Below are positions 26,050 through 34,545 of a DNA stretch of 37,259 bases, in pieces. Every line of letters begins with the position of its first letter. Position 1 is the stretch's first letter. The stretch is from Myxococcota bacterium (GTDB lineage Bacteria; Myxococcota_A; Polyangia; Palsa-1104; JAEUJZ01). A program made the position numbers and the translations under genes. The notes under the pieces were generated by a model. That model made no database searches. It saw only the letters and a list, made by a program, of their open reading frames with translations, and had not been told where the DNA came from. The stretch lies in contig JANWXW010000054.1 of NCBI GenBank assembly GCA_025057315.1, positions 1 to 37,259 on the forward strand. The letters are read 5' to 3'.

Positions 26050-26165
26050 AAGGGCATAATGGCAGATTATTATAGTAATAAGAAATACAGCAATAAATAT
26101 AGAAATTGGCCCTTCTGCTCCGCGGCCACAGAAAGCCAGGTTCTGCTCGGGGTCCTTGCTATAAT
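26050..26165 (+). promoter_or_regulatory. AT-rich divergent intergenic region with a TATAAT box
   Basis: This is the most AT-rich stretch outside the CRISPR leader (26060-26105, runs of TAATAAG and ATAAATAT). It lies between two divergent genes. A perfect -10 TATAAT at 26160-26165 stands 31 bases before the GTG of the subtilase gene; its -35 is weak. The AT-rich part may serve as an UP element, regulator site or promoter for the leftward gene. Confidence 0.5.
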
Positions 26166-26196
26166 TTTTGGAAAGCAACCCGCAACTGGAGGCCCC

Positions 26197-27639
26197 GTGC
26201 GCACAGCCTTGTTGTCTCTTCTCTCTGTGCTGGTCGCCGCGCCGGCCAGGGCCCAGGCTCCTCCTCCCTCGGCCGACGTCCCCGCTGAGGCGCCTGCGCT
26301 GGAGGGGGAGCTGGTGGTGGACCTGAACGACCGGCTGACCGACGCGCAGGTGGCAGAGCTTGGACGGCGCTATGATGTCCAGATTCTGCCCGTGTCCAGC
26401 TACAGCCACCGCCACCGCATCTACCGCATGCAGGTGCGCGCCGCCGCAGCAGATCGGCGGGCCCTTGTGGCGCGCATCCTGGCCGCGCTCCGGCGGGATC
26501 GGGCCGTTGAGGCCGCAGACCCGGCGCTCATCTACCAGATTCCCGAGACGGCCCCTGGGTCGCTCACCAGAGATGAGCCCGTGGGTCTGCCGGCCCGGGT
26601 GGAGGGTGCAGAGAGGGGCTTCCCCAACGATCCCAAGTACAAGTACCAATGGCACCTCGATCAGATCCGCATGCCCCGGGCGTGGCCTCAGGCCCAGGGC
26701 CAGGGGGTGATTGTGGCGGTGGTGGACACGGGGGTCACCCAGGTCGAGGACCTGCGCGGCACGGAGATGGTGCCGGGGTGGAACTTCATCGACAACACGG
26801 CCGACGCCCGTGACGACCACGGCCACGGCACCCACGTGGCGGGCACCATCGCCCAGACGACCCACAACGGCATCGGCGTGGCCGGGGTGGCCTACAAGGC
26901 GCGCATCATGCCGATCAAGGTCCTGTCGGCCCAGGGCTCGGGCAGTGTTGCTGCTATCGCCGAGGGCGTCCGCTGGGCGGTGGACCACGGCGCGCAGGTC
27001 ATCAACATGAGCCTGGGTGGGCGTCTCTACTCCCAGGTCCTGGCTGCGGCCGTCCAGTACGCCTACGATCGCGGCGTGGTGGTGGTCTGCGCCGCTGGCA
27101 ACGATGGCCGGGGCAAGGTCAGCTATCCGGCTGCCAACCGTGGTGCCATCGCCGTGGCCGCCACCCAATTTGACGAGACGACGACCTTCTACTCCAACTG
27201 GGGTCGGGAGATCTCGGTGGCGGCACCGGGTGGCAACACCCGGCTGGACCAGAACGGCGACGGCCTGCCTGACGGCGTGTTGCAAAATACCGTGGTACCC
27301 GGAGACCCCTCGCGGCAGGACTATCTGCTCTTTATGGGCACCTCCATGGCCGCCCCGCACGTTGCTGGCGTGGCCGCGCTCATCATCGGGGCCGGGGTGA
27401 AGGACCCAGCGCAGGTGCGGCGCATCCTGGAGCGCTCGGCGCGGCGTCCGAACCAGCTGAAGGCCACACGCGACGACCACTATGGCTATGGCATCGTCGA
27501 TGCCGAGGCGGCCGTGCGCGCAGCCCAGGCTGCGACCCAGGACCGGGGCGAGGGCAGCCTGGCCCTGAGCCTGGGCCTGTTGCTTCTGGGGGGCGTAGCG
27601 ATGCGGCGCGCCAGCCGGGCCAGCCTCCACCCGCTGTAG
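26197..27639 (+). CDS. Secreted subtilisin-like (S8) serine protease with C-terminal anchor
   Basis: The 480-residue protein starts at a GTG preceded by GGAGG (26188-26192). It has a signal peptide (to about APARA, 19), an inhibitor-I9-like propeptide region (GELVVDLNDRLTDAQVAELG to the YQIPE region), and a full S8 catalytic domain: Asp in VAVVDTGV, His in HGHGTHVAGT and Ser in GTSMAAPHVAG. The oxyanion Asn lies in CAAGNDGRG. The C-terminus ends with a hydrophobic helix (LALSLGLLLLGGVAM) and Arg-rich tail (RRASRAS). This looks like a sorting or membrane-anchor tail, although it lacks the Cys motif of MYXO-CTERM. A CPBP protease is encoded about 5 kb away. The enzyme should act on the cell surface or be released. 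Confidence 0.93.
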   Translation: MRTALLSLLSVLVAAPARAQAPPPSADVPAEAPALEGELVVDLNDRLTDAQVAELGRRYDVQILPVSSYSHRHRIYRMQVRAAAADRRALVARILAALRRDRAVEAADPALIYQIPETAPGSLTRDEPVGLPARVEGAERGFPNDPKYKYQWHLDQIRMPRAWPQAQGQGVIVAVVDTGVTQVEDLRGTEMVPGWNFIDNTADARDDHGHGTHVAGTIAQTTHNGIGVAGVAYKARIMPIKVLSAQGSGSVAAIAEGVRWAVDHGAQVINMSLGGRLYSQVLAAAVQYAYDRGVVVVCAAGNDGRGKVSYPAANRGAIAVAATQFDETTTFYSNWGREISVAAPGGNTRLDQNGDGLPDGVLQNTVVPGDPSRQDYLLFMGTSMAAPHVAGVAALIIGAGVKDPAQVRRILERSARRPNQLKATRDDHYGYGIVDAEAAVRAAQAATQDRGEGSLALSLGLLLLGGVAMRRASRASLHPL

Positions 27640-27698
27640 CGCTCCTCCCTGCTTACCGGACGGGCCGTGGCCCCCCGTCGTTGCGGTCTGAGAAGGCA

Positions 27699-27731
27699 GG
27701 GGGCCCCGGAGAAACCGGTCCGTCAGCCCCC
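27699..27731. terminator. Possible hairpin in the subtilase-lipoprotein gap
   Basis: GGGGGC (27699-27704) and GCCCCC (27726-27731) can pair across a 21-base loop that itself holds two CCGG palindromes. It lies 60-92 bases after the subtilase stop. No T-run follows. The rest of the 27640-27873 gap shows only a TATGCT at 27854-27859 as a possible -10 for the next gene. Confidence 0.22.
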
Positions 27732-27873
27732 GGCAGGAGGGTGGCGAGGCCCCTATGGTCCCCAGCCGGCCACAAGGCGCCTCGCGTCGTGGTCGGCGGC
27801 GCGAAAGGGCCGGCCCTCGTTTCGCCAGGCCCGCGCAGCCAGCCGGCTCGTGGTATGCTCTAAAAGTTCAGCC

Positions 27874-28899
27874 ATGCGCCATCGGGTGGGCCTTGGGGCG
27901 TGCCTTCTGCTGCTGGCTGCCCTGGGGGGCTGCAAGCGTCCATGCCTCTGCCCCGAAGGGCTGCTGTGCGAGCAGGGGCGTTGCGTGTTGCCGGCTGGCG
28001 CCAAAGGCGCCTGCTGCTGGCACAAGGAGTTGGCGGGGGATGAGCAGGGGCTGTATGCGATCTGGATGGCCTCGGCGCAGGAGGCGTTTGCCGCCGGTCC
28101 TGCCGGCCTGCTGCTGCATCTGCGGGACGGCACCTGGGAGTCTGGTCCCACCCCCAGCCACAGCTCGCTGTATGCCCTGTGGGGCAGCAGCGCCAGCAAC
28201 GTCCTGGCCGTCGGGGCGGGCGGAACGATCCTGCACTTTGACGGCGCCGTGTGGACCCAGCTGTCAAGCCCCACGGACCGCCCGCTGTACGCCGTCTGGG
28301 GAGCGCAAGGCCACGATGTGTGGGCCGTGGGCGCTGGGGGCACAATGCTCCACATGGACGGCAGCGTATGGTCCCGGCACGAGGCACCAGGTCGGGTGGC
28401 GCTGAACGCGATCTGGGGTTCCGGGCCCCAAGACGTTTGGGCTGCGGGCGCGGACAACGCCGCAGCGGCCATCTTGCGGTTTGACGGCAAAACCTGGGTG
28501 CGTGCCCCCGCTCCGCCCGCTGGGCCGTTGCGCTCGCTCTGGGGCAGCGGCCCCCAGGACATCTGGGTTGGCAGCAGCGACGGTTCCCTATGGCACTTCG
28601 ACGGAGCAGCTTGGTCCCTCTCGGCCCGCTGGCCTAGCCAGTCCATCGAGGCGCTCTGGGGCAGCGGGCCAGCAGACCTGTGGGCTGGAGGTGGCCAGAC
28701 GGTGCACGAGCAGTGCATGACCCGCGCCCGCGGCATCCTGCTGCACTTTGACGGCTCATCATGGAGCGAATCGTGGACCGGGCCGCACCACATCCGACAG
28801 CTCTCTGGGACCGACCCAGGCCATGTGCTCGCCGTCGCCCTGGACGGCACCGTGCTGCGGTACGAGCCCGCCCCCCGCCAGAGCCTGGCGGGTCGTTGA
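27874..28899 (+). CDS. Lipoprotein with repeated propeller blades (WGSGPQDVWAVG type)
   Basis: The 341-residue protein starts with a lipoprotein signal (lipobox ALGGC, Cys20), followed by a short Cys-rich segment (RPCLCPEGLLCEQGRC, resembling a small disulfide knot). About seven tandem repeats of roughly 40 residues then follow, each with the core W(G)S-G-P-x-D-(V/I)-W-A-V-G then G-x-(I/L)-L-H-F-D-G. They should fold as a seven-bladed beta-propeller. Such repeat lipoproteins are abundant in myxobacteria and are thought to bind ligands or surfaces; no enzyme motif is visible. The ATG is chosen by the signal peptide. The stop codon overlaps the -35 box of the next gene. Confidence 0.85.
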   Translation: MRHRVGLGACLLLLAALGGCKRPCLCPEGLLCEQGRCVLPAGAKGACCWHKELAGDEQGLYAIWMASAQEAFAAGPAGLLLHLRDGTWESGPTPSHSSLYALWGSSASNVLAVGAGGTILHFDGAVWTQLSSPTDRPLYAVWGAQGHDVWAVGAGGTMLHMDGSVWSRHEAPGRVALNAIWGSGPQDVWAAGADNAAAAILRFDGKTWVRAPAPPAGPLRSLWGSGPQDIWVGSSDGSLWHFDGAAWSLSARWPSQSIEALWGSGPADLWAGGGQTVHEQCMTRARGILLHFDGSSWSESWTGPHHIRQLSGTDPGHVLAVALDGTVLRYEPAPRQSLAGR

Positions 28900-28924
28900 C
28901 AAGCCTAACGTATGGTACGATTCT
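28896..28924 (+). promoter_or_regulatory. Candidate promoter of the glutaredoxin fusion gene
   Basis: A perfect TTGACA (28896-28901) overlaps the stop codon of the lipoprotein gene. GATTCT (28919-28924) lies 17 bases further. A ribosome binding site GGAGG (28934-28938) then precedes the ATG at 28948, so this mRNA has a normal short leader. Confidence 0.5.
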
Positions 28925-28947
28925 TTCGACCCGCGGAGGCTTGCATC

Positions 28948-29880
28948 ATGCCGCTCGATGAACAGACCCGGACCCGCATCACCCAGATCCTGGCCGACAA
29001 CGAGGTGGTGCTCTTTATGAAGGGCACACGGCAGATGCCGCGGTGCGGCTTCTCCGCCACCGTCGTGCAGATCCTGGATAGCTATGGGATCGAGTACCGC
29101 GACGTGGACGTGCTAGCTGATCCGGCGCTGCGAGAGGGCATCAAGGAGTTTGGCAACTGGCCGACCCTGCCACAGCTTTACTACCGGGGGTCCCTCATTG
29201 GCGGATGCGATATCGTGCGTGAGCTGGACGCCACCGGGGAGTTGCTGCCGAGCCTGGGTCGGCCCCCGGTGCCGGTCCGTGCCCCCACGGTGCATCTGTC
29301 GGCCGAGGCGGCTGCGGCCATGCGACAGGCTCTTGGAGAGGCCGGGCCGCAGCAGGCGGTGCGCGTGCAGGTGCTTCAGGGTGGCCGCAGGCATGAGCTG
29401 TCGCTGGACACACCGCAACCGGGCGATTTTACCGTCGAGGTACATGGCCTGAAGCTGCTCTTTGACCGCGCTTCGGCCCGGCTGGCCGATGGGCTTCGCA
29501 TCGAGTTTGTCCCCGGCCCTGATGGCGGCGGGTTCCGCATCGACAACCCCAACGCGCCGCCCCAGGTGCGACAGCTCTCGGCGCGCGAGCTGAAGGCTCG
29601 GCTGGATGCAGGAGAGCCCCTGCGCCTCTACGACGTGCGCACGCCCCAGGAGCGTCGCATCGCCGTCCTGCCGGGTGCCATTCCCCTCGACGAGCAGGCC
29701 ATGGCTGAGTTGGAGACGCTGCCCAAAGATACGCCCCTGGTGTTCCACTGCCACCACGGCGTGCGCAGCCAGGCCACAGCAGAGCACTTTGTGCGCAAGG
29801 GGTTCCGCAACGTGTGGAACCTCGCAGGCGGCATCGACGCCTGGTCCGTCGAGGTGGATCCATCGGTCCAGCGCTACTAG
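28948..29880 (+). CDS. Monothiol glutaredoxin - degenerate IscA-like - rhodanese fusion
   Basis: The 310-residue protein joins three domains. Residues 1-105 are a Grx4-type monothiol glutaredoxin (CGFS at 33-36, then WPTLPQLYYRGSLIGGCDIV), which carries [2Fe-2S] clusters. Residues 115-205 match an A-type carrier (IscA/ErpA) fold, VHLSAEAAAAMRQAL to DGGGFRIDNPNAPP. However, the CGC that normally follows NPNA and the earlier Cys are all missing. Residues 207-310 are a rhodanese domain with Cys268 in HCHHGVRS and the GGIDAWS end. The ATG is supported by GGAGG about nine bases upstream. The fusion implies a role in iron-sulfur assembly or sulfur handling, with the middle domain now structural. 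Confidence 0.9.
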   Translation: MPLDEQTRTRITQILADNEVVLFMKGTRQMPRCGFSATVVQILDSYGIEYRDVDVLADPALREGIKEFGNWPTLPQLYYRGSLIGGCDIVRELDATGELLPSLGRPPVPVRAPTVHLSAEAAAAMRQALGEAGPQQAVRVQVLQGGRRHELSLDTPQPGDFTVEVHGLKLLFDRASARLADGLRIEFVPGPDGGGFRIDNPNAPPQVRQLSARELKARLDAGEPLRLYDVRTPQERRIAVLPGAIPLDEQAMAELETLPKDTPLVFHCHHGVRSQATAEHFVRKGFRNVWNLAGGIDAWSVEVDPSVQRY

Positions 29881-29922
29881 CCCCTCGTGCCCGAGCTGTC
29901 CCCTGGGCCCCAGCCGTTCGGC

Positions 29923-31524
29923 CTAGGCATAGACGCGGAAGTCGATGTCCGGAAAGATGTTGTCCCGGGACTCCACATCGGCCAGCCAGGCAGCGTCAAT
30001 CTGACCACTCTCCAGTTCTCGCTGCAAGCGCCGGAAGCGGCTGAGGTGGCTCTTGAGGCGATCCACCGCGTAGCGCACCGCGGTCCCGGCCTTCATGATG
30101 AAGGCCCAATCTGAGGACTGAGCCAGAAGCAACTCGCGCGCCATTTGGTTGAGCGCCCGGCGCTGCAAATCGTTAAGCGGCTCGCGCTGGAAACGCTCCG
30201 CCAGGCGCTGCATGACCACCTCTGCACGGTGCACGTGGCGGTAGATCCAGTCGTTGCTGCCGTCGATCCAGACGGCGGAATAGCCGCCATCGCCCCACGA
30301 GGAGGGCGACGGTTCGCACACCGCGTTCACCGGGTAGTCGCGCAGGTACTCATCCGCCGTGCTCAGCCGGATCGTGCTGCCTGGCTGTGCCACCTCACGG
30401 CAGACGTGTCCCAGGAAATCGGGTCCTTCGAACCACCAATGTCCAAACAGCTCCGCATCATAGGGAGAGACGATGACCGGGCGCCGGTCCATTTGCTGTG
30501 CCAGCCACTCCACCTGCTGTTTGCGGTTGAACACGAAGTTGCGCGCGTGCTCCAGCGCCCGGGCCTGCGCCGCTGCCGGATCGTAGGGTTGCTTGTCTGC
30601 CAGGTCCACGTGGGGGCCCGTGACGCGATAGTACTTGTATCCGGTGTGGACGCGGATGCCGTCGGGATGGATGAAGGGGCCAATCTCCTCCAGCGGCCGG
30701 TCAAACCCCACATCGCGGTAAAAGTCGCGGTAGCATCCATCGCCCGGATAACCCTCCTGGGCGGACCAGACCTGCTTGGACGACTCCAGATCGCGGCCAA
30801 AAGCCGCCACCCCGCTGGGAGTAAAGATCGGCGCATGCAGCCCCAGCGGCGGACGTGGCCGCGCGTGCGTGATGCCGTGGGCGTCCATAAAAAAGTAGCG
30901 CAGGTCCAGATCGGCCAGCAGCTGGTCCACCCCATCGGCATAGCCGCACTCGGGCAGCCAGATCCCGCGCGGGTAGCGACCAAAACAGTCGCGGTAGTGG
31001 CGCACGGCCACCTGCAGTTGGGCCCGCCGTGCCGACGGCTCGCGGATGACCGGCAGGTAGCCGTGCGTGGCCGCCACGGTGATGATCTCCAGGTGGCCGG
31101 CGTCCTGGAGCGCCGCATAGGCCCCGACGATGTCGCCGTGGATCTCATCGTAGAGCGCCTTGAGGCGGCTGAAGCGCTCGCTGTAAAAGCGCGCCAGCGG
31201 ACCAAAGGTCGCATCTCCAGCCGTGCGCCGCTGTTCCTGCTCGCCCAGGCGCAGCAGGCGGTCCAGGTAAGCGGCCGCCCGCATCTTGAGCAGATCGTCC
31301 CTGAGCATCGTACACAGCGTCGGCGACATCGACAGGGTCAGCCGGAACGGCACCCCCTCTCGCACCAGCGACCGCAGCATCTCCAGCAGCGGCAGGTAGG
31401 TGGCCGCAATGGCCTCGTACAGCCAGTTTTCCTCCAGGTGGTAGGCATGCTCAGGGTGGCGTACAAACGGCAGGTGCGCGTGCAGCACCACCACCAGATC
31501 GCCCCGCACGGTTGACAGAGCCAT
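29923..31524 (-). CDS. GH57 family 1,4-alpha-glucan branching enzyme
   Basis: The 533-residue protein is a glycoside hydrolase family 57 enzyme with the C-terminal helical DUF1957 domain, the group that forms alpha-1,6 branches in glycogen. The N-terminal barrel starts with VVVLHAHLPFVRHPE (11-25). The nucleophile is Glu192 in WLPECGY and the second catalytic acid is Asp356 in SPYDAELFGHWWFEGP. The C-terminal domain (430-530) contains SDWAFIMKAGTAVRYAVDR. It has no signal peptide. Its ATG overlaps the stop of the DUF4912 gene (TGATG), so the two are translationally coupled. Alpha-amylase activity is the main alternative, but the DUF1957 domain favours branching. Confidence 0.92.
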   Translation of the reverse strand: MALSTVRGDLVVVLHAHLPFVRHPEHAYHLEENWLYEAIAATYLPLLEMLRSLVREGVPFRLTLSMSPTLCTMLRDDLLKMRAAAYLDRLLRLGEQEQRRTAGDATFGPLARFYSERFSRLKALYDEIHGDIVGAYAALQDAGHLEIITVAATHGYLPVIREPSARRAQLQVAVRHYRDCFGRYPRGIWLPECGYADGVDQLLADLDLRYFFMDAHGITHARPRPPLGLHAPIFTPSGVAAFGRDLESSKQVWSAQEGYPGDGCYRDFYRDVGFDRPLEEIGPFIHPDGIRVHTGYKYYRVTGPHVDLADKQPYDPAAAQARALEHARNFVFNRKQQVEWLAQQMDRRPVIVSPYDAELFGHWWFEGPDFLGHVCREVAQPGSTIRLSTADEYLRDYPVNAVCEPSPSSWGDGGYSAVWIDGSNDWIYRHVHRAEVVMQRLAERFQREPLNDLQRRALNQMARELLLAQSSDWAFIMKAGTAVRYAVDRLKSHLSRFRRLQRELESGQIDAAWLADVESRDNIFPDIDFRVYA

Positions 31525-32570
31525 CAGTGGCCCCTCCGCGGGCTGGTCAGGCTCCCGTGCGGCAGAGCGCTGTAGGTCTGCTCCGCAACTGCCCCCCCCT
31601 CTTCCATGCCAGCGACGCGCCAGCGCAGGGCCCGCTCGCGGTACCCCCTGGCCAGACCGAGCACGGTCAACCGCTCCCGCTGCTCACCGCGGCCCCGGAG
31701 TGGCTGCACATGCAGCCACTCCACCCTGCCATCCCTGGGCGCGGGCTGGGGCGGCGGCAGCCGCAGCGGCAACGAATGGGCAATGGGGGCAAAGTATCCC
31801 TCGCGGCTCAACAGGCCCACCGCCACGCGCAGCACCGACCCCGGACGCGGTATCTCGATGTAGCGACGCCCATGGTTCCACGCAAGAGGCAGGTCGCGGA
31901 TTTCCCGCACCGGAATGCCGCTCTCGGTCTGGATCGTAAAGCAGCGTAGCACCAGCCGGGCACTGTCTGCCGCTGGCCCCAGTTGCCCTCGGGCCGCCGC
32001 CAGACCTGCCTCGGTGACCTCCCAATAGACAAAGGCCCAGAAGGGGTCCTTGTAGAGCACCTCGACCTCGTCGACCCCATAGGTCTCGGGCAACTCCTCC
32101 AAATCGAGCATGCCAAAGGGCTCGCTTTGCGGCCCGGTTCCCGAGGGTGCCAGGCGTGGGCGTGCGGGGCGCTCGACGGTGGCATGGGGAAGGTCCATCG
32201 AGCCCACCGCTGACTCCGGCCCGCGAACGCCGCCTGGGGACGACGCATCGGTGCCTGGGCCCCCTGGCCGGTCGTAGACCACCTCGCCGGCACCATGGCC
32301 CCTGCTGCCCCCTGCCGGTCCGGCAGCCATGGCGACCCGCTGCTCTCGGCGTCGGCGGACCCGCGCCACGGTGTGCCAGATGACCTGGTCGATCCAGCCC
32401 AGCAGGTCAGCGACGCGCTGCCCCAGCCCACGGTGGGGCCGCAGGCCCGCCCCCAGACGAGCAAGGAGCTGAGACCGCGGCAGGTGGGCAGCCTGGTCCA
32501 GGCCGCGTTGCTCGGCCAGCGACCGCAGCTCTTGCAGGCTCAAGGTGTGTAGTTCTTCGCGGTCCATCAT
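31524..32570 (-). CDS. DUF4912 protein with N-terminal Rho-N/SAP-like domain
   Basis: The 348-residue protein starts at an ATG-ATG pair. Residues 2-35 (LHTLSLQELRSLAEQRGLDQ) look like a Rho-N or SAP-like helix-turn-helix. A basic linker and disordered Gly/Pro stretch follow to about 175. The DUF4912 domain then begins with LPETYGVDEVEVLYKDPFWA, followed by FVYWEVT and later strands to about 300. DUF4912 has an Ig-like carbohydrate-module-type fold and often lies next to GH57 genes. Here it is coupled by a TGATG overlap to the GH57 branching enzyme. It may bind glucan or RNA; the function is unproven. ribF lies 34 bases upstream in the same direction. Confidence 0.82.
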   Translation of the reverse strand: MMDREELHTLSLQELRSLAEQRGLDQAAHLPRSQLLARLGAGLRPHRGLGQRVADLLGWIDQVIWHTVARVRRRREQRVAMAAGPAGGSRGHGAGEVVYDRPGGPGTDASSPGGVRGPESAVGSMDLPHATVERPARPRLAPSGTGPQSEPFGMLDLEELPETYGVDEVEVLYKDPFWAFVYWEVTEAGLAAARGQLGPAADSARLVLRCFTIQTESGIPVREIRDLPLAWNHGRRYIEIPRPGSVLRVAVGLLSREGYFAPIAHSLPLRLPPPQPAPRDGRVEWLHVQPLRGRGEQRERLTVLGLARGYRERALRWRVAGMEEGGAVAEQTYSALPHGSLTSPRRGH

Positions 32571-32604
32571 CCTTGCCTCATCGGTGCTGGGGGTTGCCGC
32601 GACA

Positions 32605-33609
32605 TCAGGGTCTTTCCAGGATACGAGCAGCCTGGGCGATGTCGGCGTGGATCTGTTCCACCAGGGCTTCCACCGAAGGAAACCGCCTTTCACCGCGCAG
32701 CCGGGCACGCAACCCCAGGCGCAGGGTTCGACCGTAAAGCGGGGGCAGGTCGCCTTCAGCCGAGCCCAAGATCAGATGGGCCTCGATGCCAGGCGGTCCC
32801 GTCTCGCCTGAGGCGCGGAAGGTCGGGTTGCATCCCACATTCACCGCTGCCGGGTAGCGAGCGACCACGCGCCGCTCCGGGTCCAAAATCTCGGCCCAAG
32901 CCGCATACACCCCCGGGCCTGGCTGGACCTCGGTGTCAGGACGCAGATTGGCCGTCGGCACACCGATCGTGCGGCCGCGGCCCGCGCCGGGCACCACGGT
33001 GCCTTCTACCTCAGGGTCGCGGCCCAGGATCAGCGCCGCCCGCTCCGGCCTGCCCGCGGCCATCTCCTGCCGCACCCTCGTCGAAGAGCACACGATGCTG
33101 CAAGCCGGATCGTCCGGATCGGGCACCGAAAAGGGCGGCACCACCGTCACCTTGCGGCCATAACGGCCAAGCAACTCCACCAGGGTCTCAGGCGTCCCTG
33201 CCCGCCCCTGCCCGAAGGTAAAATCGTAGCCCACGCAGACGTGGCTCGCCTGCAGCGCCCCCACCAGCACCTCGTCCACAAACGCGGCAGGGGAGAGGGC
33301 GGCAAAGGCAGCGTCGAAGGGCTCCTCGATAAGCAGGTCGATGCCGCAAGCGGCCAGCAGCTCGCGCTTGCGCGGCAGCGTGCACAGCAGCGGTGGCGCC
33401 AGCCCAGGGGCCAGCACCCGCGCCGGATGGGGCTCAAAGGTCAGCACCGCGACTTGGGCCCCTGGGTCCACCTCTTTGGCGATGGAAAAGACGTGCTGGT
33501 GGCCCCGGTGCACACCGTCGAAGTTGCCAATGACGACACTGCGCCGGCCACCGGGCAGAGGAGCGCGTGCGATCTCCTTGTGGCCCGCTATGATCCTCAT
33601 GGCCAGCAT
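32605..33609 (-). CDS. ribF: Bifunctional riboflavin kinase / FAD synthetase RibF
   Basis: The 334-residue enzyme turns riboflavin into FMN and then FAD. The N-terminal FAD synthetase half has the nucleotidyltransferase motif VVIGNFDGVHRGHQHV (25-40, HxGH) and later the CSSTRVR signature. The C-terminal kinase half has GRTIGVPTANL, AAVNVGCNPTFR and the final LRLGLRARLRGERRFPSVEALVEQI. All key motifs are present. Starts at 33609 and 33600 (MLAM or M) are both possible; a strong promoter ends 11 bases before the first. It precedes the DUF4912 and GH57 genes, 34 bases apart, and probably shares their transcript. Confidence 0.96.
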   Translation of the reverse strand: MLAMRIIAGHKEIARAPLPGGRRSVVIGNFDGVHRGHQHVFSIAKEVDPGAQVAVLTFEPHPARVLAPGLAPPLLCTLPRKRELLAACGIDLLIEEPFDAAFAALSPAAFVDEVLVGALQASHVCVGYDFTFGQGRAGTPETLVELLGRYGRKVTVVPPFSVPDPDDPACSIVCSSTRVRQEMAAGRPERAALILGRDPEVEGTVVPGAGRGRTIGVPTANLRPDTEVQPGPGVYAAWAEILDPERRVVARYPAAVNVGCNPTFRASGETGPPGIEAHLILGSAEGDLPPLYGRTLRLGLRARLRGERRFPSVEALVEQIHADIAQAARILERP

Positions 33610-33620
33610 TGCCGGCCGGC

Positions 33621-33649
33621 TCTATAGCGCGCCCCGACAGCTTCGTCAA
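33621..33649 (-). promoter_or_regulatory. Strong candidate promoter of ribF
   Basis: On the minus strand TTGACG (33649-33644) and TATAGA (33626-33621) are separated by exactly 17 bases, the best sigma-70-like match in the window. It lies in the 48-base gap after the thioredoxin gene. Transcription would start about five bases before the ATG at 33609, so the mRNA is almost leaderless. Confidence 0.6.
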
Positions 33650-33657
33650 TCCAGCGG

Positions 33658-34524
33658 CTAGGTAAACACCTGCAGCCGGCGTCGCCACTCGTGCACCAGC
33701 CCGTTGTCCGGGCCCAGGTAGTCGAACAAAGTCACCATGGCCCGGCGCGCCCCGTCGTCGCGATAGGTGCGGTGGTCCTGCACCAGCTGGAGCAGCGCCT
33801 CAAAGGCCTCCTCGTAGCGGCTCGCGCGCGCCAGCGCTGCAGCCCGGCCAAACCGCGCATCGAGGTCCCCGGGGTTCGCCGCCAGCCTTCGCTCTGCCCC
33901 CTCCAGGCCCCCCACCTCGTCGGCAGCCTGGAAGAACTCCACCAGCCGCCCCAGCTGTTCGGCCCGCTCGGCCTCCGGGCTGCGGGGGTCCACTTGCGCC
34001 AGCAGGGGTGGCACCTCGGCCAGGCGGCTTCCCCCTTGAGCTAGAATCGCCTCGGCAAGCAACAGCGGCGCCCGTGGCCCCGCATCCTGCAGCTGCCGCA
34101 GCAGTGCCTCTGCCTCAGAAGCCCGTCCGCTGCGAAGAAGCCCCGCGGCCTGCTCCAGCTGCTGCACCTGCTCCGAGGGAGCCACCCGCTCCAGAAAGGC
34201 GCGCACAAAGCGTGCATCCCGCGCCCCTACAAACTCATCTACCACCTGCCCATTGCGAAACGCCTTGACCGCCGGGATGCCGCTGATCCGATAACGCGAG
34301 GCCAGCTCGGGCTCGCGGTCCGTGTCCACCCTGGCCAGCCGCACCCGCCCACCCATGTCACGCACGGCCTTCTCCAGCACCGGCGCGAGCATGCGACAGG
34401 GGGCGCACCAGCTGGCCCAGAAGTCCACCACCACCGGTACCCGGGCCGAGGCCTGCAGCACCTGGACATCGAACTGGGCGGTCGTAACGTCAAAGACAGG
34501 ATCCAAGGTCTGCGCCGTATCCAT
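33658..34524 (-). CDS. Thioredoxin-domain TPR protein (CnoX/YbbN-like)
   Basis: The 288-residue protein has an N-terminal thioredoxin domain with WCAPC (39-43; Cys40 and Cys43) and the cis-Pro region SGIPAVKAF. A helical TPR-like part (about 120-288) follows, with LLRSGRASEAEALLRQLQD and ARASRYEEAFEALLQLVQD. This layout is that of CnoX/YbbN, a chaperedoxin that protects proteins from oxidation and hands them to GroEL/DnaK. E. coli CnoX lacks the active CXXC pair (SXXC), while both Cys are present here, so redox activity is likely. The ATG has GAGAGATAGAG close by. The enolase-family gene lies 21 bases upstream on the same strand. Confidence 0.9.
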   Translation of the reverse strand: MDTAQTLDPVFDVTTAQFDVQVLQASARVPVVVDFWASWCAPCRMLAPVLEKAVRDMGGRVRLARVDTDREPELASRYRISGIPAVKAFRNGQVVDEFVGARDARFVRAFLERVAPSEQVQQLEQAAGLLRSGRASEAEALLRQLQDAGPRAPLLLAEAILAQGGSRLAEVPPLLAQVDPRSPEAERAEQLGRLVEFFQAADEVGGLEGAERRLAANPGDLDARFGRAAALARASRYEEAFEALLQLVQDHRTYRDDGARRAMVTLFDYLGPDNGLVHEWRRRLQVFT

Positions 34525-34545
34525 CTCTATCTCTCATACCATGTC

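Noticed and set aside
25387..26196. Upstream extension of the subtilase frame (270 codons)
   Set aside because: It overlaps the zinc-ribbon/TPR gene on the other strand and the AT-rich promoter region. The signal peptide, GGAGG site and TATAAT box all point to the GTG at 26197.
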